Made by a program: the position numbers and the translations under genes. DNA of 64,000 bases, taken from DIGJ01 sp041821315. GTDB taxonomy: Bacteria; Bacillota; Clostridia; Lachnospirales; Lachnospiraceae. Shown piece by piece: positions 28,198 to 36,973 of this stretch. The notes below the pieces were generated by a model, which was not told the origin of the DNA, searched no databases, and saw only the letters and a list, made by a program, of their open reading frames with translations. Each line of letters begins with the position of its first letter. The stretch's first letter is position 1. The stretch covers positions 46,014 to 110,013 of the forward strand of contig JBGUEO010000012.1 in assembly GCA_041821315.1 (NCBI GenBank), given 5' to 3'.

Positions 28198-29022
28198 ATG
28201 GAAAACAATCAAAATGCCACAGACGAAGTGGAAATTGACTTAGTTGAACTGATATATCTGTTACGCAGTAAGGTTTTAGTGATTTTATTATCAACCATTG
28301 TACTTGCAGCAGCATGTGGCTTATTTAGCAAATTTTTAATAAGTCCGGTATATTCATCAACGACAAAACTATACATATTGACGCAGTCGACTTCGCTTAC
28401 AAGCTTGGCAGACATTCAAATTGGTACATCCCTTACACAAGACTACATGGAACTAATCAAGAGCCGTCCAGTAGTAGAGGGCGTTATTGAAAGCTTAAAA
28501 CTCGATATGACATACGAAGGAATGCTAGGGAAACTTGCCGTAGGGAATCCAAACAATACACGTATCCTAAGCATCACCATCGAGGATAACGATCCCAGGC
28601 TTGCCAAGGAGATTGCAGATGAATTTGCAATCGTAGCGATTGATAGCATTTCAAAAATCATGGCAACGGATAAGCCAAATATAGTAGAAAAAGGACACAT
28701 TGCAAAGCGTCCAATCAAACCGAGTGTAAGAAAGAATACAGCAATTGGTGCATTTCTAGGACTATTCTTATGTTGTGCAGTAATTATTGTCCTTCATTTA
28801 CTCGATGATACCATTCGCTCTTCCGATGACATGGAACGTTATCTGGGTCTTAATACCTTGGCAATGATACCAATGGGCAAGGAAGAATACGATGGACGGA
28901 AACACAAAAAGGGAATCTTTGCAAGGCAAAAGACACCAAAGTATATTCGAGAACAAGAAAAAAAGGATAAAAAGGAAACGAATAAAAAGAAGAAAAAGAA
29001 AAAGGGAGGAAAACAGGCATGA
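28198..29022 (+). CDS. cpsC: CpsC-type chain-length regulator and kinase activator
   Basis: 274 residues of the Wzz family. The first membrane helix lies at about 31-53, with an extracellular loop (VYSSTTKLYILTQST; TQDYMELIKSRPVVEGVI) between it and the second helix at about 180-202. A Pro-rich segment before the second helix (KRPIKPS) is typical. The C-terminus is an extended Lys-rich tail. It anchors and activates the cytoplasmic CpsD kinase. The end overlaps cpsD by 4 bp (ATGA). Confidence 0.93.
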   Translation: MENNQNATDEVEIDLVELIYLLRSKVLVILLSTIVLAAACGLFSKFLISPVYSSTTKLYILTQSTSLTSLADIQIGTSLTQDYMELIKSRPVVEGVIESLKLDMTYEGMLGKLAVGNPNNTRILSITIEDNDPRLAKEIADEFAIVAIDSISKIMATDKPNIVEKGHIAKRPIKPSVRKNTAIGAFLGLFLCCAVIIVLHLLDDTIRSSDDMERYLGLNTLAMIPMGKEEYDGRKHKKGIFARQKTPKYIREQEKKDKKETNKKKKKKKGGKQA

Positions 29023-29738
29023 TTAAAGTGAATCTTGAAAAAGTAGAAGAGCTCGACTACGCTAGAAATGAAGCCTTTAAATCCCTTCGAACTAACTTGA
29101 TGTTTTGTGGGGATGAGGTAAGGCGAATCCTGCTTACTAGCTGTACGCCAAATGAAGGAAAAAGTACGGTAGGCTTTTATTTGGCAAAAGCCTTGGCAGA
29201 GGATGGAAAACGAGTGGTTTTAATCGATGCGGACCTTCGAAAGTCAGTCCTTGTCGGAAGATTGGGAGTAAAAACAGAAGAAAAACAAGAAATAAAAGGG
29301 CTGTCTCATTACCTATCGGGGCAGGCAAAACTCGAAGATATTACCTGTAAAACTGATATTGAAGGGCTGTTTTTAGTGCTTTCTGGACCTGTTACACCGA
29401 ACCCAACGGAGCTATTAGGAAATAAATATTTCGAAAAAATGCTTTTGTCCTTTGAAAATCAGGCAGATTATATTATAATAGATGCACCACCACTTGGTTC
29501 CGTAATCGATGCTGCAATTCTCACAAAGGTATGCGATGGTTCCATCTTAGTGGTAGAAAATAACCGCATCAGTTATCGCCTCGCACAAAATGTAAAAAAA
29601 CAGCTCGAGCAGACAGACTGTAAGGTGCTCGGTGCGATTTTAAATAAAGTGGATATCGAAAAAGGATATTATCAAGGGTATTATCAGGGGTACTATAAAA
29701 AATACTATGGTGGATATCAACACTATGGCGAGTACTAA
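29019..29738 (+). CDS. cpsD: CpsD-type bacterial tyrosine kinase
   Basis: 239 residues. Walker A lies at about 41-50 (SCTPNEGKST), Walker A' in VVLIDADLRKS (about 66-76) and Walker B in YIIIDAPPLG. The C-terminus holds 11 tyrosines in the last 24 residues, built from GYYQ units; these are the autophosphorylation sites. The partly repeated DNA at the tail could vary in copy number by slippage. It works with CpsC at the membrane and with phosphatase CpsB to control capsule length and export. Confidence 0.95.
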   Translation: MIKVNLEKVEELDYARNEAFKSLRTNLMFCGDEVRRILLTSCTPNEGKSTVGFYLAKALAEDGKRVVLIDADLRKSVLVGRLGVKTEEKQEIKGLSHYLSGQAKLEDITCKTDIEGLFLVLSGPVTPNPTELLGNKYFEKMLLSFENQADYIIIDAPPLGSVIDAAILTKVCDGSILVVENNRISYRLAQNVKKQLEQTDCKVLGAILNKVDIEKGYYQGYYQGYYKKYYGGYQHYGEY

Positions 29739-29787
29739 GTGTTACTTGAGGGAATAATGCTTGACGAATAGGGGGGAGTTGAGAAGG

Positions 29788-31215
29788 ATGTACCGACGAT
29801 CAACAAGTAGTTGGATCAAACATTTCGATTTTATGTGCTGGGATTTGATTTGCTTAATGCTCACACTGACTCTAAGCTATGGACTTCGTAATGGATTTCA
29901 ATTTATATTTAACCGACGATTATATATGACAACAGCTGCTATGATGATGCTGATTGACATTTTTGTAGTTTTTTTGGGAGAAAGCTATAAAGGAATCGTG
30001 CGAAGAGGCTATTGGAACGAGCTGGTAGCGGTATTCAAACATAATACTTATGTTATGGGAATTACGGTATTTTATCTGTTTATTACACAAAATGGACAGA
30101 TCTATTCTCGTATGGTTATACTGCTTCATTGGCTCAGTGCATCGGCACTTATGTACTTTGTACGAATCATTTGGAAATCTCATATAAAGAAACGAAATAT
30201 ACAAGGTAATGCTCAACGTGCAATGCTCCTAGTATGTGCAAGAGATGATGCAGCCAAAATCATACAAACCATGCATGAGAACGAGTATGGAAGAGTGCGC
30301 TTAGTGGGTGTAATCTTTACTAAGTTAAGTGGCCACGTGCATCAGGTAGAAGGTGTGCCCGTCGTTGCCTCAGGCAGTGAACAAGCACTGGATTATATCA
30401 AGAAAAACTGGGTGGATGAGGTATTTATAAAGCTTCCAAAGGACGATGACCAGTTTAATACGATTATTGATACCTGTATGGAAATGGGAGTGACGGTGCA
30501 TTTAGAACTTGCGAAACTCTTGCATGCCAATAGACAGACGGTCGAGAAGATCGGCGGCTATACGGTAATATCGAGTAGTGTCAATATGGCAAATACGAAG
30601 CAGCTTATAATGAAGCGTATGCTCGATATCTGTGGTGGTATAGTAGGCGTTTTGATTACCGGTGTTTTATTTTTATTTGTGGCACCCCTTATCTATCTGC
30701 GATCACCGGGACCTATTTTTTTTAAGCAAGAGAGAGTGGGAAAAAACGGAAAACGATTTGGACTCTATAAGTTCCGTTCCATGTACATAGATGCAGAAGC
30801 AAAAAAAGAAGAGCTCCTTGCGATGAACGAAATGGCAACGACACTGATGTTTAAGATGGAGGACGATCCTCGAATCATCGGTGGGGAAAAGGGAATCGGA
30901 GGATTTATCCGGCGTACGAGTATCGATGAGTTCCCTCAGTTTCTTAATGTATTAAAGGGAGAGATGAGCCTGGTGGGTACCAGACCTCCTACGGTGGATG
31001 AATGGAACCAGTATCAGTTTCATCATAGAAAACGGCTCGCTACGAAGCCTGGGATTACGGGTATGTGGCAGGTCAGTGGGCGGAGTAATATTAAGGACTT
31101 TGAAGATGTTGTAAAGCTAGACACCCAGTATATCAACGAGTGGACATTTGGGATGGATATGCGGATATTGGCAAAGACGGTGCTGGTGGTGTTGAAGAGG
31201 GATGGGTCAGTGTAG
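29788..31215 (+). CDS. Undecaprenyl-phosphate sugar-1-phosphate transferase (initiating)
   Basis: 475 residues. Four or five N-terminal membrane helices (about 12-130) and a Rossmann-like middle domain (about 150-260) precede the catalytic bacterial sugar transferase domain (about 275-475). The latter has KRMLDICGGIVG, GPIFFKQERVGKNGK, YKFRSMYIDAE and TKPGITGMWQVSGRS. It puts the first sugar phosphate on the lipid carrier. The ATG at 29788 gives the usual MYRR-x-WLKH-like N-terminus, with GGGGGGAG 9 bases upstream; TTG at 29761 is an alternative. Confidence 0.92.
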   Translation: MYRRSTSSWIKHFDFMCWDLICLMLTLTLSYGLRNGFQFIFNRRLYMTTAAMMMLIDIFVVFLGESYKGIVRRGYWNELVAVFKHNTYVMGITVFYLFITQNGQIYSRMVILLHWLSASALMYFVRIIWKSHIKKRNIQGNAQRAMLLVCARDDAAKIIQTMHENEYGRVRLVGVIFTKLSGHVHQVEGVPVVASGSEQALDYIKKNWVDEVFIKLPKDDDQFNTIIDTCMEMGVTVHLELAKLLHANRQTVEKIGGYTVISSSVNMANTKQLIMKRMLDICGGIVGVLITGVLFLFVAPLIYLRSPGPIFFKQERVGKNGKRFGLYKFRSMYIDAEAKKEELLAMNEMATTLMFKMEDDPRIIGGEKGIGGFIRRTSIDEFPQFLNVLKGEMSLVGTRPPTVDEWNQYQFHHRKRLATKPGITGMWQVSGRSNIKDFEDVVKLDTQYINEWTFGMDMRILAKTVLVVLKRDGSV

Positions 31216-31307
31216 TTATATATTTTCTTACCCGAAAAAATGGATGATATCATTGAAAAATCAATAAAGTTTGAACTACACTAGCAGTTAGAAGGAGTAA
31301 AGAGAGT

Positions 31308-32090
31308 ATGAAAGTAGTTATATTAGCTGGAGGATTTGGAACACGTATTTCAGAAGAATCGCATTTGAAACCAAAGCCAATGATTGAAATTGGTGAAAAA
31401 CCGATTCTTTGGCATATTATGAAGGAATATACTTATTATGGATTTAATGAGTTTGTGATATGTGCTGGATATAAGCAGCATCTCATAAAAGAGTGGTTTG
31501 CTGATTACTTACTTCATACTTCAGATATCACTTTTGATTTCGCAAATGGTCAAAATGAAATGACAGTTCATAAGCAGCATTGTGAACCGTGGAAAGTAAC
31601 AATTGTTGATACTGGTCTTAATACTATGACAGGTGGTCGTGTAAAGCGAATTAAAAAATATGTTGGTAATGAACCGTTTCTTCTCACATATGGTGATGGG
31701 GTTTCTAATGTGAATATTGAAGAATTGATTCGTTTTCATGAATCTCATAGTAAGTGCGTAACTTTGACAACAGTTGGTCTTGCTCAGCAAAAGGGAGTAC
31801 TTGATATTGATTCAAATGACAGCATAACTGCTTTTAGAGAGAAAGAAGCAGAGGATGGTGCTGTTATTAATGGTGGATATATGGTTTGCAATCCGGAAAT
31901 CTTTGATTATCTGAAAGATGACACAACTATTTTCGAACAGGAGCCAATGAAACAATTAGCAGCCGCAGGCCAATTAAAAGGTTTTTACCATAAAGGTTTC
32001 TGGCAATGCATGGATAATAAACGTGAAAAAGATATGCTTGAAGAATTATGGACATCTGGAAAAGCTCCTTGGAAAGTGTGGGAAGATTAA
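31308..32090 (+). CDS. rfbF: Glucose-1-phosphate cytidylyltransferase
   Basis: 260 residues. The nucleotidyltransferase signature LAGGFGTRISEESHLKPKPM is at 6-25, and IGEKPILWHIMKEY follows. TYGDGVSNVNIEEL marks the metal-binding Asp, and the C-terminus (WQCMDNKREKDMLEELW) is typical of the RfbF/DdhA family. It makes CDP-glucose from CTP and glucose-1-phosphate. It overlaps the dehydratase gene by one base (TAATG). From here on the locus is visibly more AT-rich than the genes upstream. Confidence 0.95.
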   Translation: MKVVILAGGFGTRISEESHLKPKPMIEIGEKPILWHIMKEYTYYGFNEFVICAGYKQHLIKEWFADYLLHTSDITFDFANGQNEMTVHKQHCEPWKVTIVDTGLNTMTGGRVKRIKKYVGNEPFLLTYGDGVSNVNIEELIRFHESHSKCVTLTTVGLAQQKGVLDIDSNDSITAFREKEAEDGAVINGGYMVCNPEIFDYLKDDTTIFEQEPMKQLAAAGQLKGFYHKGFWQCMDNKREKDMLEELWTSGKAPWKVWED

Positions 32091-33145
32091 TGAGTTTTGA
32101 TTTAAGTTTTTATAAAGGGAAAAAAGTATTTATAACAGGTCATACCGGATTTAAAGGTTCCTGGTTGTGTAAGATGATTTCAAATGCAGGTGCGATTGTT
32201 ACAGGATATTCGTTAAATCCGCCCACATATCCATCGTTATTTGGAATTGCAGAAATTGAGCAGGATGTATGTTCTGTTATTGGAGACATACGTGATTATA
32301 AAGCATTAAAAGTAGCTTTTGATGAGGCTCAGCCTGAAATCGTTTTACACTTGGCTGCGCAGCCTATTGTTCGTGACAGCTATAAAAATCCAACTTACAC
32401 ATACGAAACAAATGTAATGGGAACAGTCAATATTCTGGAGTGTGTTCGTAATAGTACATGCGTGAAGTCGTTCTTGAATGTTACAACAGATAAGGTTTAT
32501 TTGAACAAGGAATGGGCATGGGGATATCGAGAAAATGAAGAATTAGATGGGTATGATCCATACTCCAATTCAAAGTCTTGTTCTGAACTTGTTACTCACA
32601 GTTATAAAAATAGTTTTTTTGGAGAAGGAAAAGTGGCTATTTCTACTGCTCGTGCAGGAAATGTGATTGGTGGAGGTGATTTTGCCAACGATCGAATTAT
32701 TCCGGACTGCATTCGTGCAGCAGAGAAACATGAAGATATCATAGTTAGAAATCCATTTTCTACGAGACCATATCAGCATGTGCTTGAACCATTATATATT
32801 TATCTAATGATTTCTGCTATGCAGTATGAAGATGGTAAATATTCTGATTATTATAATATCGGTCCAGATGAACATGATTGTTTTCAGACGGGGGCACTTG
32901 TGGATTTATTTGTTAAACATTGGGGTGAGGGAATAAAGTGGGTTGACCATTATGATGGTGGACCTCATGAAGCAAATTTTTTGAAATTAGACTGCTCAAA
33001 GTTAAAAGATACCTTTGGTTGGAAAACGCATTGGAATATTGATAAAGCAATTGAAAAGACAACTGAGTGGAGTAAATGTTGGCTAAATAACGGTGATGTA
33101 AGAGCTTGCATGGATAAACAAATTGAAGAATTTTTGGGAGTTTAA
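32090..33145 (+). CDS. rfbG: CDP-glucose 4,6-dehydratase
   Basis: 351 residues, SDR fold. The NAD-binding motif GHTGFKGSW lies at about 16-24, HLAAQPIVRDSY is conserved, and the active site has TTDKVYLNKEW with YSNSK (Tyr-x3-Lys). This set is diagnostic for RfbG/DdhB. It converts CDP-glucose to CDP-4-keto-6-deoxyglucose. No ddhC or ddhD (3-deoxygenation) gene follows. The keto sugar is therefore probably used by the aldolase/TPP/SDR genes downstream instead. Confidence 0.95.
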   Translation: MSFDLSFYKGKKVFITGHTGFKGSWLCKMISNAGAIVTGYSLNPPTYPSLFGIAEIEQDVCSVIGDIRDYKALKVAFDEAQPEIVLHLAAQPIVRDSYKNPTYTYETNVMGTVNILECVRNSTCVKSFLNVTTDKVYLNKEWAWGYRENEELDGYDPYSNSKSCSELVTHSYKNSFFGEGKVAISTARAGNVIGGGDFANDRIIPDCIRAAEKHEDIIVRNPFSTRPYQHVLEPLYIYLMISAMQYEDGKYSDYYNIGPDEHDCFQTGALVDLFVKHWGEGIKWVDHYDGGPHEANFLKLDCSKLKDTFGWKTHWNIDKAIEKTTEWSKCWLNNGDVRACMDKQIEEFLGV

Positions 33146-33147
33146 AT

Positions 33148-34173
33148 ATGAATGTAGCATACCATAGTAGCAATAGTTTTGCACCGGTGTTGGGGACATC
33201 TATTGCATCGCTTTTTGAAAATAATAAAGGCATGAATGAAATACATGTTTATGTAATAGAAGAAAAGATTTCTAAAGAGAATAAAGACAAGTTAAATATT
33301 CTTGAGGAAAAATATAATCGAAATATTCATTTTATACCAATGCCTGATATTAACAAAACGCAAAATTTGGGTCTGAAGAAAGTAAGAAAAGATTGGATTT
33401 TTAATTCATATTGTAGATTGTTCCTTGATCAAATCTTACCGAAAGATTTACATAGAGTTTTGTATCTGGATAGTGATGTTCTGATTACAGGTGATTTAAC
33501 TGAATTGTGGAACACAGATATAACAGGGCATTGTGCAGCAGGAGTAATAGATTGCCTTGGTGAGAAGTATTATAAATTGCTTGGCTTAAATAGTAAGGCG
33601 AAATACTGTAATAGCGGCGTTATTTTGCAGAATCTGGATTTATGGAGAATAAGCAACATTGGAAACCGTATAAGAAACTATGTTCACAAGAATGGTGGGT
33701 ATGTTTTTTTTATGGAACAAAGTGTATACAATGCTGTTTTCCAGGAAGAAATACTAATTTTATCACCAAAATACAATACATATACTTTGATGCAGTATTT
33801 GTCATATCAGGAGATCATGAAACTGAGAAATCCAAAGAGGTTTTACAAGGAGAAAGAGATTAAAGAAGCAGTTAAAGACCATAAAATTGTGCATTTAACA
33901 AATATATTTTTGATTACTAATAGAGCTTGGTTTGAATATACAAACCATCCTGAAAAAAAAGAATTTATTTACTACAAAAATATGACTCCTTGGAAAGATG
34001 AACCAGGGTTTTCAGATACTAGAACTACAAAAAAGAAACTTATACAATTCTGTGTGGAACTGTTACCTAGACCGTTTGTTATAGCATCTGTAGGAATGGT
34101 ATATAACTCATTTAGGATTTTGAATATAAAAAGATTAATGAAAAAATACCGAAAAACAAGAAGTGTTGATTAG
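33148..34173 (+). CDS. Family 8 glycosyltransferase
   Basis: 341 residues. GT8 features are NVAYHSSNSFAPVLGTSIAS at the N-terminus, VLYLDSDVLITGDL with the metal-binding DxD, and a C-terminal region with YCNSGVILQNLDLWR (donor pocket). GT8 enzymes are retaining transferases using UDP-glucose or UDP-galactose. It starts 2 bp after rfbG and probably adds one sugar of the capsule repeat unit. Confidence 0.9.
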   Translation: MNVAYHSSNSFAPVLGTSIASLFENNKGMNEIHVYVIEEKISKENKDKLNILEEKYNRNIHFIPMPDINKTQNLGLKKVRKDWIFNSYCRLFLDQILPKDLHRVLYLDSDVLITGDLTELWNTDITGHCAAGVIDCLGEKYYKLLGLNSKAKYCNSGVILQNLDLWRISNIGNRIRNYVHKNGGYVFFMEQSVYNAVFQEEILILSPKYNTYTLMQYLSYQEIMKLRNPKRFYKEKEIKEAVKDHKIVHLTNIFLITNRAWFEYTNHPEKKEFIYYKNMTPWKDEPGFSDTRTTKKKLIQFCVELLPRPFVIASVGMVYNSFRILNIKRLMKKYRKTRSVD

Positions 34174-34199
34174 TGTTATTTGAAAGAGGAGAAATTGTT

Positions 34200-35267
34200 A
34201 TGAATAAACGGATTCAGATTTTAGATTGTACATTACGTGATGGTGGACTAGCATTAGAAGACGCTGAAAAAAATGATATTGCATCAGTTCATTTTAATGA
34301 CGGCGATATTGATAATCTAATAGCTCATTTAACTGAGTCTGAAATCGATATTATTGAGCTTGGTTCAATAGAAATAACTAATGACGATAGACGTGGATTT
34401 GCAATCTATCATAATATTGTAAATATTTCAAAAAAAATACCTACAAAGAAAGATAAGAATCAGTTATTTGCGGCTCTTTATAGAGGACCTGATACACCAA
34501 TTGAAGACATACCAGATTGGAATCCAGAATTGTGTGATGCCATAAGAGTTATTATTCGATATTCTGAATTAAAAAAGTCTTTAGATTTTTGCACAGCTTT
34601 GTCTAAAAAAGGCTACAAAGTTTTCGTTCAACCAATGTTGACTATGCGTTACACAGATGAAGAAATTCAATTATTAATTGATGCTTCGAATGATATGGAT
34701 GCGTATGCATTATATTTTGTTGACAGCTATGGATATATGCAGAGTGAAGATGTACAGAGTCTGTTTGAAAGATATAATAATGGATTGAAATCATCTATTA
34801 GAATTGGATTTCATGCTCATAATAATATGAATTTAGCTTTTGGAAACGTCCTCTCGTTTATTGAAAAAGATACATCTAGAAAAATTATTGTTGATTCTTG
34901 TATTTTAGGAATGGGGCAGGGTGCAGGTAATCTTCAGACAGAACTGTTTGCCGGTTATATAAATAGTATAGAGGCAGGCAAATATAAATATAGCGCAATA
35001 CTTGATGCCTGTGAAATAGTTGAAAAGTACGGTGAGCAAAGTCTGTGGGGATATTCGGTTACTAGAATGTTACCAGCAATTCATAAAACGGCATATAAAT
35101 ATGCGATTGAATTGAGAAAACATTACTTATTAGCTTACCGTGATATAGATCAAATTTTATCCGAGATGCCTGAGGATTTAAAACAACGTTACACTCCAGA
35201 AAATACAGTGGAATTATTAAAATGTACTGGATTTGAAATAAAAGTGAAAGTAGAGGATTCACAATGA
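34200..35267 (+). CDS. DmpG/HMGL-like aldolase in capsule locus
   Basis: 355 residues, TIM-barrel of the HMGL-like family. LDCTLRDGG supplies Arg13 and metal ligand Asp14; GFHAHNN supplies the metal pair His205 and His207; and GMGQGAGNLQTE resembles 4-hydroxy-2-oxovalerate aldolases. The His following LRDG in DmpG/BphI is absent (LRDGGLAL). These enzymes join or split pyruvate-type units and aldehydes. The start at 34200 has GAGGAG upstream; the earlier TTG at 34173 is less likely. It overlaps the TPP enzyme gene by 4 bp, so their reactions are probably consecutive. Homocitrate-type synthesis is less likely. Confidence 0.8.
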   Translation: MNKRIQILDCTLRDGGLALEDAEKNDIASVHFNDGDIDNLIAHLTESEIDIIELGSIEITNDDRRGFAIYHNIVNISKKIPTKKDKNQLFAALYRGPDTPIEDIPDWNPELCDAIRVIIRYSELKKSLDFCTALSKKGYKVFVQPMLTMRYTDEEIQLLIDASNDMDAYALYFVDSYGYMQSEDVQSLFERYNNGLKSSIRIGFHAHNNMNLAFGNVLSFIEKDTSRKIIVDSCILGMGQGAGNLQTELFAGYINSIEAGKYKYSAILDACEIVEKYGEQSLWGYSVTRMLPAIHKTAYKYAIELRKHYLLAYRDIDQILSEMPEDLKQRYTPENTVELLKCTGFEIKVKVEDSQ

Positions 35268-36958
35268 CAGTTTCTGAATATTTAGTAGATTTCTTAATAA
35301 GTAAAGGAGTTACTGACGTGTTCGGAATACCGGGTGGAGTTGTTTTAGATTTTTTGTATGCACTTGATGGCAGAAAAGAGATTAACGCTCATCTGAGTTA
35401 TCATGAGCAAGGAGCCGCATTTGCAGCTTGTGGATACGCTCAATGTCATCATTCTCTAGGTGCTGCCTATGCAACGAGAGGACCTGGATTTACAAATTTG
35501 ATAACAGGTATTGCAGATGCCTATAGCGATTCACTTCCGGTGATGTTAATCACTGCTCATTCGGGAACAGTAGTGAAAAATAGTATGAGATTTGAGCAGA
35601 ATCAGGAAATGGATACTGTATCAATGATTTCAAATATAACAAAATACGCAACTGTAATTGACGAAGTTGAATCTGCTTGTGTTGAAATTAATCGAGCATA
35701 TAATGCTGCTATGTCAGGAAGAAAAGGACCTGTTTTGTTGGATTTTTCTGCGCGTCTCTGGAATCGCGAATTAGGTGACAGTTTTGAAAAGTATATTGCA
35801 AATCAGAATATTGGTACTTGTGCTTCAGATGTCGAAGGCATCATTGAAATAATAAAAACATCAAGACAACCAATTCTGTTGGTAGGAGATGGAGTCAGAC
35901 AAGCAGGAACAGTTGACGAAGTTGTTAAGCTTTCGAAAAAACTTAATATTCCGGTAGTCTCAAGTAGATGTTCACAGGATGTGGGCGCAGTATGCGAAAA
36001 TTATTATGGCTACATTGGAAGTCATGGGATACGATACAGCAATTTTATCTTTGCAAAGGCTGATGTGGTGTTGGCATTGGGAAACAGGATGTCCTTTCCA
36101 GTGAATTCAGAAAGTTTTCAAAAAGCATTAATTAATAAGAAAATAATACGAATTGACATAGATAAAGATGAATTTAAAAGGGAAATTCCTAATTCATTTA
36201 CCATTGAAGCGGATCTTAGGCAATTTTTGCCTCAATTCAATGCAGTTGACTATAAACAAAAAGACACTAGCGATTGGCTTAATGTATGTATCTATTTAAA
36301 AAATAAGCTTGTAGATTTTGATACAAATGAAGCTGTTCAAATGGTTAAAACAGTTTTTTCAGTAGCTGATAGTAAGAATGTGATAGTAAGCGATGTAGGA
36401 AATAATGAATTTTGGACATCTAGAGGTTATGAATTGGCTGGAGCAAAAGCCCGAATTCTATATTCTAAATCATTTGGCGCCTTAGGATGCTCACTTGGTA
36501 AGTCAATAGGAGCATATTATGCTAGCAAGTTGCCGATTGTGTGTATTGTAGGCGATCAGGGATTTCAACTGAATGTTCAAGAGCTACAATTGATTTCAAA
36601 AGAGAAACTTCCAATTGCTATTATTTTGTTGAATAACAATTCTTCAGGAATGATTAGAGATCAAGAAAATAAAAGATATCATGGACATTTTGTAGATACA
36701 ACAAAATCTACAGGTTATGGTACACCGAATTTTGAATTGATAGCAAAGAGTTATGGTGTAGATTATTATCGCGTTGATATTGAGAGTAGACAAAAAATAG
36801 AACAAGTGTTGAGAAGAGTAACAAACCCGGTGTTAGTTGAAATTGTGCTAAATGAAGAAATTGCATTAACACCTAATTTAGAGAAAGGAAAACCAATGCA
36901 AGTTTTAACACCAGAGTTAGAAGTTGATTTTAACTTGGAGTTGGAGATTTTATTATAG
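35264..36958 (+). CDS. Thiamine-pyrophosphate enzyme (acetolactate synthase-like)
   Basis: 564 residues with the three domains of the ALS/pyruvate decarboxylase family. The Pyr domain has activating Glu48 in SYHEQGAAFAACGYA and RGPGFTN. The central domain lies at about 185-330. The PP domain has GDQGFQLNVQEL starting at 430 and ending in LLNNNSSGM, the GDx(25)N magnesium-TPP site. It should decarboxylate a 2-keto acid and transfer the carbanion. In a CDP-keto-sugar cassette this resembles YerE, which adds a two-carbon branch to a CDP-keto sugar. True acetolactate synthase is unlikely, with no ilvN or ilvC nearby. Confidence 0.85.
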   Translation: MTVSEYLVDFLISKGVTDVFGIPGGVVLDFLYALDGRKEINAHLSYHEQGAAFAACGYAQCHHSLGAAYATRGPGFTNLITGIADAYSDSLPVMLITAHSGTVVKNSMRFEQNQEMDTVSMISNITKYATVIDEVESACVEINRAYNAAMSGRKGPVLLDFSARLWNRELGDSFEKYIANQNIGTCASDVEGIIEIIKTSRQPILLVGDGVRQAGTVDEVVKLSKKLNIPVVSSRCSQDVGAVCENYYGYIGSHGIRYSNFIFAKADVVLALGNRMSFPVNSESFQKALINKKIIRIDIDKDEFKREIPNSFTIEADLRQFLPQFNAVDYKQKDTSDWLNVCIYLKNKLVDFDTNEAVQMVKTVFSVADSKNVIVSDVGNNEFWTSRGYELAGAKARILYSKSFGALGCSLGKSIGAYYASKLPIVCIVGDQGFQLNVQELQLISKEKLPIAIILLNNNSSGMIRDQENKRYHGHFVDTTKSTGYGTPNFELIAKSYGVDYYRVDIESRQKIEQVLRRVTNPVLVEIVLNEEIALTPNLEKGKPMQVLTPELEVDFNLELEILL

Positions 36959-36973
36959 AAGGGAATGAATCGT

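Noticed and set aside
35264..36958. Biosynthetic acetolactate synthase (ilvB)
   Set aside because: No regulatory subunit or other branched-chain amino-acid gene is present, and the gene overlaps a capsule-locus aldolase gene; a sugar-modifying role fits better.
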